Origin: Lonsdalea iberica | Lineage (GTDB): Bacteria > Pseudomonadota > Gammaproteobacteria > Enterobacterales > Enterobacteriaceae | Reading direction: 5' to 3' | DNA: 47,310 nt | Assembly (NCBI RefSeq): GCF_002111585.1 | Contig: NZ_LUTP01000026.1 | Location: 1-47,310, forward strand | Shown here: piece by piece, positions 44,029 through 47,310 of the stretch | Layout of the letters: each line of letters opens with the position of its first letter | Numbering within the stretch: the first letter of the stretch is position 1 | Translations under genes and position numbers: made by a program | The notes under the pieces: generated by a model | Database searches by the model: none | The model's input: only the letters and a program-made list of their open reading frames with translations | Told to the model about the DNA's origin: nothing

Positions 44029-44424
44029 ATGCTGAAACAAGCGGTAGACTGTGCCCCAACGCCATGCCCCCATCGCCTGCTGCTCGACCAGATAGCGGAC
44101 AAATGGTCAGTGCTGATCCTTGATTCGTTATGTGAAAAGCCGTTGCGTTTCAATGTTATAAAGCGAGAGTTGAAAGGCATCACTCAAAAGTCGCTGACGC
44201 AAACCCTCCGGCGGCTGCAACGCAACGGCATCATCACGCGGCGGATTATAACCACGTCGCCTATTGCGGTGGAATATGAAATAACCCCGCTGGGCCGAAC
44301 GCTGAAGGAACCTATCGAGGCGCTGTGCGCATGGACCCGAGACTATCTGCCGCAGGTTGAAGCCGCGCGAAAGGCGTTCGATGAGGGGGAGGGGGTCGAT
44401 AATCTTTCGGTCAGTTCTGCGTGA
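44029..44424 (+). CDS. HxlR-family transcriptional regulator
   Basis: Winged-helix regulator of 131 residues. The HxlR signature is clear: CPHRLLLDQIADKWSVLILDSLCEKPLRFNVIKREL, then ITQKSLTQTLRRLQRNGII. ATG 44029 is chosen because AGGA is 7 bases upstream; an in-frame TTG at 44026 is less likely. Cys8 and Cys13 precede the domain; N-terminal cysteines in this family (YodB, HypR) sense quinones, aldehydes or disulfide stress. It probably represses or activates the divergent OYE gene. A bidirectional terminator follows. Confidence 0.9.
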   Translation: MLKQAVDCAPTPCPHRLLLDQIADKWSVLILDSLCEKPLRFNVIKRELKGITQKSLTQTLRRLQRNGIITRRIITTSPIAVEYEITPLGRTLKEPIEALCAWTRDYLPQVEAARKAFDEGEGVDNLSVSSA

Positions 44425-44470
44425 ACGAGGCGTTAATTGATGAGGGTTTCGCTCGCTCAATGTCAGTAAG

Positions 44471-44506
44471 AAAAAGCCTGCTCTAGCTTCCTAAAACGGG
44501 CTTTTT
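44471..44506. terminator. bidirectional terminator between hxlR-like gene and yjfB
   Basis: AAAAAGCC pairs with GGCTTTTT around a 20-base loop, with T runs on both strands. It serves the regulator (stop 44424) and the convergent yjfB (stop 44545). Confidence 0.7.
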
Positions 44507-44544
44507 AAGTATTTATTCAGCGAATGAGCCATTGAAGCAGCGAC

Positions 44545-44733
44545 TCAGGCAGTGGTGTTGATATTTCGCCCTACCGCCGGATTAGCCGGCAACGATGGGA
44601 TTGATTCGAGAAGACTTGCTGCGGTTGACTCTTGGTTATCCAACGTTTTTTTCAGTAGGGTGGTGCTCACCTGACTACTGAGTTCTTGGGTATCAAGGCT
44701 AGTAGCCAGTGAAGCAATTTGCGATACATCCAT
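44545..44733 (-). CDS. YjfB-family putative motility protein
   Basis: Small protein of 62 residues of the YjfB family (putative motility protein). The pattern MDVSQIASLATSLDTQELSSQVSTTLLKKTLDNQESTAASLLESI matches the family core, with the conserved VSTTLLKKTLD block. The function is not known; in Bacillus the gene is linked to flagellar regulation. AGGAG lies 6 bases before the ATG, and a near-consensus FliA (sigma-28) promoter lies about 65-90 bases upstream, supporting a motility link here. No other flagellar gene is in the window. Confidence 0.8.
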   Translation of the reverse strand: MDVSQIASLATSLDTQELSSQVSTTLLKKTLDNQESTAASLLESIPSLPANPAVGRNINTTA

Positions 44734-44796
44734 ATTGTTCTCCTATTCAGTATAAGAAAAAAGAACGGACCATGACGTCGACCCATGCTCAAAATA

Positions 44797-44823
44797 TCAT
44801 CGGCAATCTAGTCATTAACTTTA
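44797..44823 (-). promoter_or_regulatory. FliA (sigma-28) promoter of yjfB
   Basis: Read on the minus strand: -35 TAAAGTTA (44816-44823), spacer of exactly 11 bases, -10 GCCGATGA (44797-44804). The enterobacterial FliA consensus is TAAAGTTT-N11-GCCGATAA, so only two of sixteen bases differ. The start of transcription would be near 44789, giving a leader of about 56 bases. Confidence 0.75.
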
Positions 44824-44884
44824 AAGATTAGTGGTGGTATCGGTATTTGTCACAGGCCTGATAGCCCTGTGCTAATACGGCTTT

Positions 44885-45008
44885 AATCGAGGTGGCATTA
44901 TCGTGACCATGAGGTCACGGGCTAACGCCCGTCGCCCGCTCGAACCTGACTGTCAAAGATGGCAGGAAACAAAAAGCCCGCTTAAGTCTTCTTGAGCGGG
45001 CTTTTCTT
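44885..45008 (+). ncRNA. candidate structured small RNA
   Basis: Gene-free stretch with three consecutive hairpins on the plus strand: CGTGACC/GGTCACG (loop ATGA, 44902-44919), CGGGC/GCCCG (loop TAAC, 44918-44931, sharing two bases with the first), and a strong terminator stem at 44971-45005. An extended -10 box TGCTAATAC lies at 44870-44878, preceded by an inverted repeat CACAGG/CCTGTG (44851-44871). A transcript of about 120 bases is predicted. No known RNA family is recognised. It could instead be the untranslated end of the lysR transcript read on the other strand. Confidence 0.4.
44971..45008. terminator. strong bidirectional terminator
   Basis: AAAAGCCCGCTTAAG pairs with CTTGAGCGGGCTTTT around a TCTT loop (15 bp with one G-T), with T runs on both strands. 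It can end the small-RNA candidate and the lysR-type gene, whose stop is 137 bases away. Confidence 0.85.
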
Positions 45009-45141
45009 ATCGGGGATTCTCGCGCTGGGACAGCCTCTGTCAGTTACGAGCTAATGAGTCCATGACCCTGGATTGAGTCTCATGACAGAGCCGGTACAGG
45101 ATTGGAGATTTTACGGCGTCCGGTCTGACTGATTGTTCTCT

Positions 45142-46080
45142 TCAGATCTTTGGATGTTCGGCAGATTTATATTCATACCGTTTTCGATACGCTGAATCCT
45201 CATCAAAAGCACGCAAGAAGAAATCGAGTAACAGACGCATTTTTTCCGGCATAAAGCGGCGGTGTGGATAGACCGCAAAAATATGATGCTGCGGCAGCAG
45301 ATAATCGGGGAGCAAGGGGACGAGCCGACCGTCGGCCAGCGCCGGGCCAACGATGAATGTCGGCATTTGACCAATCCCTGTCCCGGCCAGCAAGGCTTCA
45401 TACAGCACCTCACTATTGTTTACCTTATAGTTGCCCCTGGGGAAGACTCGCTCCTGGCCATACGGGCCATCGAAGGTCCAGGCCGCGCCACCGCGGTAAT
45501 ATGAATAGAGCAGGCAGTTATGCTGATTTAACGCATCTGGCGTGTTCGGTGTGCCGTACTGATGAAGATAATGGGGCGAGGCGCATAGCACGCTGGTACA
45601 GGGGGACAAAGGGCGGGCGATGAGGGAAGAGTCGCTGAGCTGTCCAATGCGTATCCCCATATCGAACCCCTCACCGACTAAATCCACCATCCTGTCGTCC
45701 ATTGACATATGCAGTTCAATTTGAGGGTTTTGTTGCAGAAACCGGGGAATCAGCGGAGAGATATGTATCCTGCCGAACACCATCGGAACGGTTATCCGCA
45801 ACAGACCTTGCGCGGTGTCCTGCATTTTGGATATCGCATCCTGTCCCTCTTTTACCAGCAAATTAGCGGCCCTGGCATATTCATAATATTTCAGGCCGGC
45901 TTCTGTCAGGCTGATTTTTCGCGTGGTTCTGTTCAGTAATCTGATGCCGAGTTCGTCTTCGAACTGGCTGATTCGTTTACTCACTGCGGACTTGGTGACC
46001 GCCAGTTTACGGGCTGCGCTTGAGAAGCTTCCTGTTTCAACCACCGCAATGAAAAACGGAATTGTATCGAAATTATCCAT
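45142..46080 (-). CDS. LysR-family transcriptional regulator
   Basis: LysR-type regulator of 312 residues from ATG 46080. The N-terminal helix-turn-helix is FFIAVVETGSFSSAARKLAVTKSAVSKRISQFEDELGIRLLNRTTR, and the substrate domain follows (SDSSLIARPLSPCTSVLCASPHYL), as in the CrgA-like subgroup with FDGP and LLAGTGIGQMP. An in-frame GTG at 46095 would add five residues; neither start has a strong ribosome site. It is divergent from two transporter genes with a 104-base gap and probably controls them. A terminator lies 137 bases past its stop. Confidence 0.92.
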   Translation of the reverse strand: MDNFDTIPFFIAVVETGSFSSAARKLAVTKSAVSKRISQFEDELGIRLLNRTTRKISLTEAGLKYYEYARAANLLVKEGQDAISKMQDTAQGLLRITVPMVFGRIHISPLIPRFLQQNPQIELHMSMDDRMVDLVGEGFDMGIRIGQLSDSSLIARPLSPCTSVLCASPHYLHQYGTPNTPDALNQHNCLLYSYYRGGAAWTFDGPYGQERVFPRGNYKVNNSEVLYEALLAGTGIGQMPTFIVGPALADGRLVPLLPDYLLPQHHIFAVYPHRRFMPEKMRLLLDFFLRAFDEDSAYRKRYEYKSAEHPKI

Positions 46081-46184
46081 TTTATTGGCAACCACTCGTA
46101 AACAATGTGTTTCTTTTGGATTGGCTTATACCTTATCTGATTTTTTTTTAAAATATTACTGAATTGTTCAGGAGTGTTTAAGTT

Positions 46185-46643
46185 ATGCGTACTACTGGCG
46201 GTATTCTTTCACTGGCTATCGGCGCGGGTGTGTTGTTAACGGTAATGATCACGACCAACAGCTACCTGGCGACATGGAATTCACCGCTAATAGCCTCTTG
46301 GTTTGCGCATGGTACGGGCGCGATTGTCGCCTGGCTGTTGCTGCTGGGATTGAGCAGGCGCAAAAGCGTGTTTGCGCATCCTGGACAGGGTAAAGCGCCG
46401 ACGTGGAGCTATCTTGGCGGGATCCCCGGGGCCTTCACCGTACTGTTAGCCGCCATCGCGGTAAACAGCCCGCTTGAACTTGCCGGAACACTGGGACTCA
46501 TGCTCACAGGGCAGATCATTTTCGGTTTGTTGTCGGACCTGCGAGGATGGTTTGGCGTCATCAAGTGCCGATTTTCTATGCTGGATGTCCTCTCTCTCGC
46601 GCTTATCCTAAGCGGTAGCGCATTGCTGATAATATATAGATAA
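46185..46643 (+). CDS. small DMT-family (YdcZ/DUF606) membrane transporter, first copy
   Basis: Membrane protein of 152 residues with five hydrophobic helices, of the YdcZ family in the drug/metabolite transporter superfamily. Typical pieces are SPLIASWFAHGTGAIVAWLLLLG, YLGGIPGAFTVLLAAIAV, LMLTGQIIFGLLSDLRGWFG, and LSLALILSGSALLI. AGGAG lies 10 bases before ATG 46185. A second member of the family follows 4 bases later, so the two may work as a heterodimer like paired SMR proteins. The substrate is unknown. Confidence 0.85.
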   Translation: MRTTGGILSLAIGAGVLLTVMITTNSYLATWNSPLIASWFAHGTGAIVAWLLLLGLSRRKSVFAHPGQGKAPTWSYLGGIPGAFTVLLAAIAVNSPLELAGTLGLMLTGQIIFGLLSDLRGWFGVIKCRFSMLDVLSLALILSGSALLIIYR

Positions 46644-46647
46644 TCTT

Positions 46648-47127
46648 ATGATAATTTACATCGTTATTGCGCTGTTTAATGGCGTATGCATCAGCCTGAG
46701 TCGCTCTATCAATGGCCGTCTGAGCATGGAGCGTAATGCTTTCTATGCTTCGCTGTGGAATCACATTGTCGGTTTTGTTTTCCTGACTCTTATCATTGTC
46801 GTTCAGGGAAAGGGCTTCTCTTCATTTCATTTTAATGCGCCTTTTTATGCGTACTTAGGGGGGGCAATGGGGGCGCTGTTTGTGGCGATTAACAGTTATG
46901 TATTGCCACGGGCAGGATCGACACAGGCGGCATTAATGATCATCAGTGGTCAGATGATTTCCGGTGTAGTAATTGATCAGATTATCCATCCAGCAAATAA
47001 CCTGTGGGTTGATCTACTCGCGGTAGCGCTGATTATTTCAGGTATTGGGGTATCGAAAATATCCTCGGCAAGGAAGAGCGCACCGCCGTTATTGTTTACA
47101 GATGAACTTAAAGAAAAAGATATTTAA
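46648..47127 (+). CDS. small DMT-family (YdcZ/DUF606) membrane transporter, second copy
   Basis: Membrane protein of 159 residues, homologous to its neighbour: FNGVCISLSRSINGRLS, NHIVGFVFLTLIIVVQGKG, YLGGAMGALFVAINSYVLPRAG, ALMIISGQMISGVVIDQI, and LLAVALIISGIGVS. It starts 4 bases after the first copy without a good ribosome site, so translation is probably coupled. The C-terminal tail is basic then acidic. The next small open frame overlaps its stop. Confidence 0.85.
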   Translation: MIIYIVIALFNGVCISLSRSINGRLSMERNAFYASLWNHIVGFVFLTLIIVVQGKGFSSFHFNAPFYAYLGGAMGALFVAINSYVLPRAGSTQAALMIISGQMISGVVIDQIIHPANNLWVDLLAVALIISGIGVSKISSARKSAPPLLFTDELKEKDI

Positions 47128-47285
47128 TGATGGATACGTCACGATTTCAATTGTCGGGGCGCGCTGTCATCGCCGCTCCGACAGAGGCGGCGTCTCTTCA
47201 TTATCTGCCTGACGTCATGGCTTATTTTTCTTCCTTTATCCTTCCGCGAGCTTATCACGGTAGGGTATTTAAAACAGGCGGTTGA
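47127..47285 (+). CDS. hypothetical small open frame at the end of the transporter operon
   Basis: 52 codons from an ATG that overlaps the stop of the second transporter gene (TAATG), a usual sign of translational coupling. The product (MMDTSRFQLSG, middle LHYLPDVMAYFSSFILPRAYHG) matches no family I know. It may be a true small gene, the start of a gene broken by mutation, or chance. Confidence 0.3.
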   Translation: MMDTSRFQLSGRAVIAAPTEAASLHYLPDVMAYFSSFILPRAYHGRVFKTGG

Positions 47286-47310
47286 CAGGTAAGGGATGGC
47301 CCCGCGTTGA

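Noticed and set aside
1-47310. CRISPR arrays, tRNA or rRNA genes, insertion sequences, prophage attachment sites
   Set aside because: I looked for regular spaced repeats, cloverleaf-like stretches, transposases and integrases and found none.

Overview
The window is GC-rich Enterobacterales DNA. The best pointer is a complete E. coli-type (class II) cellulose cluster, bcsRQABZC divergent from bcsEFG, with proteins close to the E. coli ones in order and length. A YahK-type alcohol dehydrogenase, a MarC protein, a FliA-type promoter and a large set of secreted esterases and redox enzymes fit a plant-associated member such as a Brenneria/Dickeya/Lonsdalea-like Pectobacteriaceae. The genus is inference. 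No tRNA, rRNA, CRISPR array or intact insertion sequence was seen.

Layout. 127-3874: a Tat-exported HisC-like aminotransferase, a membrane acyltransferase and a D-threonine-aldolase/DSD1-type PLP enzyme. 3930-5537: a CSS-EAL c-di-GMP phosphodiesterase just downstream of the cellulose operon. 5758-19788: the bcs cluster. 19933-41302: about fourteen mostly single-gene units in both orientations with spacers of roughly 100-750 bases. They comprise alcohol dehydrogenase, two neutral-ceramidase-like proteins, a VOC protein, MarC, SfnB, a luciferase-like monooxygenase, a PHB-depolymerase-like esterase, an OYE flavin enzyme, a CurA-type reductase, a tannase/feruloyl esterase, a 2-hydroxyacid dehydrogenase, a secreted alpha/beta hydrolase, an SDR and a sugar-porter MFS. 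41687-42347: a HigB/HigA-type toxin-antitoxin pair. 42807-44424: an OYE enzyme divergent from an HxlR regulator. 44545-47285: a YjfB-type motility protein behind a FliA promoter, a candidate small RNA, and a LysR regulator divergent from two small YdcZ-family transporters.

How the genes work together. The bcs cluster encodes synthesis (BcsA/BcsB), export (BcsC), trimming (BcsZ), phosphoethanolamine decoration (BcsG/BcsF) and c-di-GMP/assembly factors (BcsE/BcsQ/BcsR). The adjacent EAL protein could lower the c-di-GMP that drives it. As sequenced, three genes of the left operon, bcsB, bcsZ and bcsC, each carry what looks like a one-base deletion within about 1.3 kb, and BcsZ also has Asn where the catalytic base Asp is expected. 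Either the region is poorly sequenced or cellulose production is being lost here. The 20-41 kb stretch looks like an accessory catabolic or detoxification region: at least five exported hydrolase-like proteins plus cytoplasmic redox enzymes that could process released alcohols, enones, quinones and hydroxyacids. That joint role is inference.

The most interesting signals are the BcsZ active-site substitution with the three nearby frameshifts, the near-consensus FliA promoter before yjfB, the structured RNA candidate at 44885-45008, and the ceramidase-like paralog that has lost conserved histidines.
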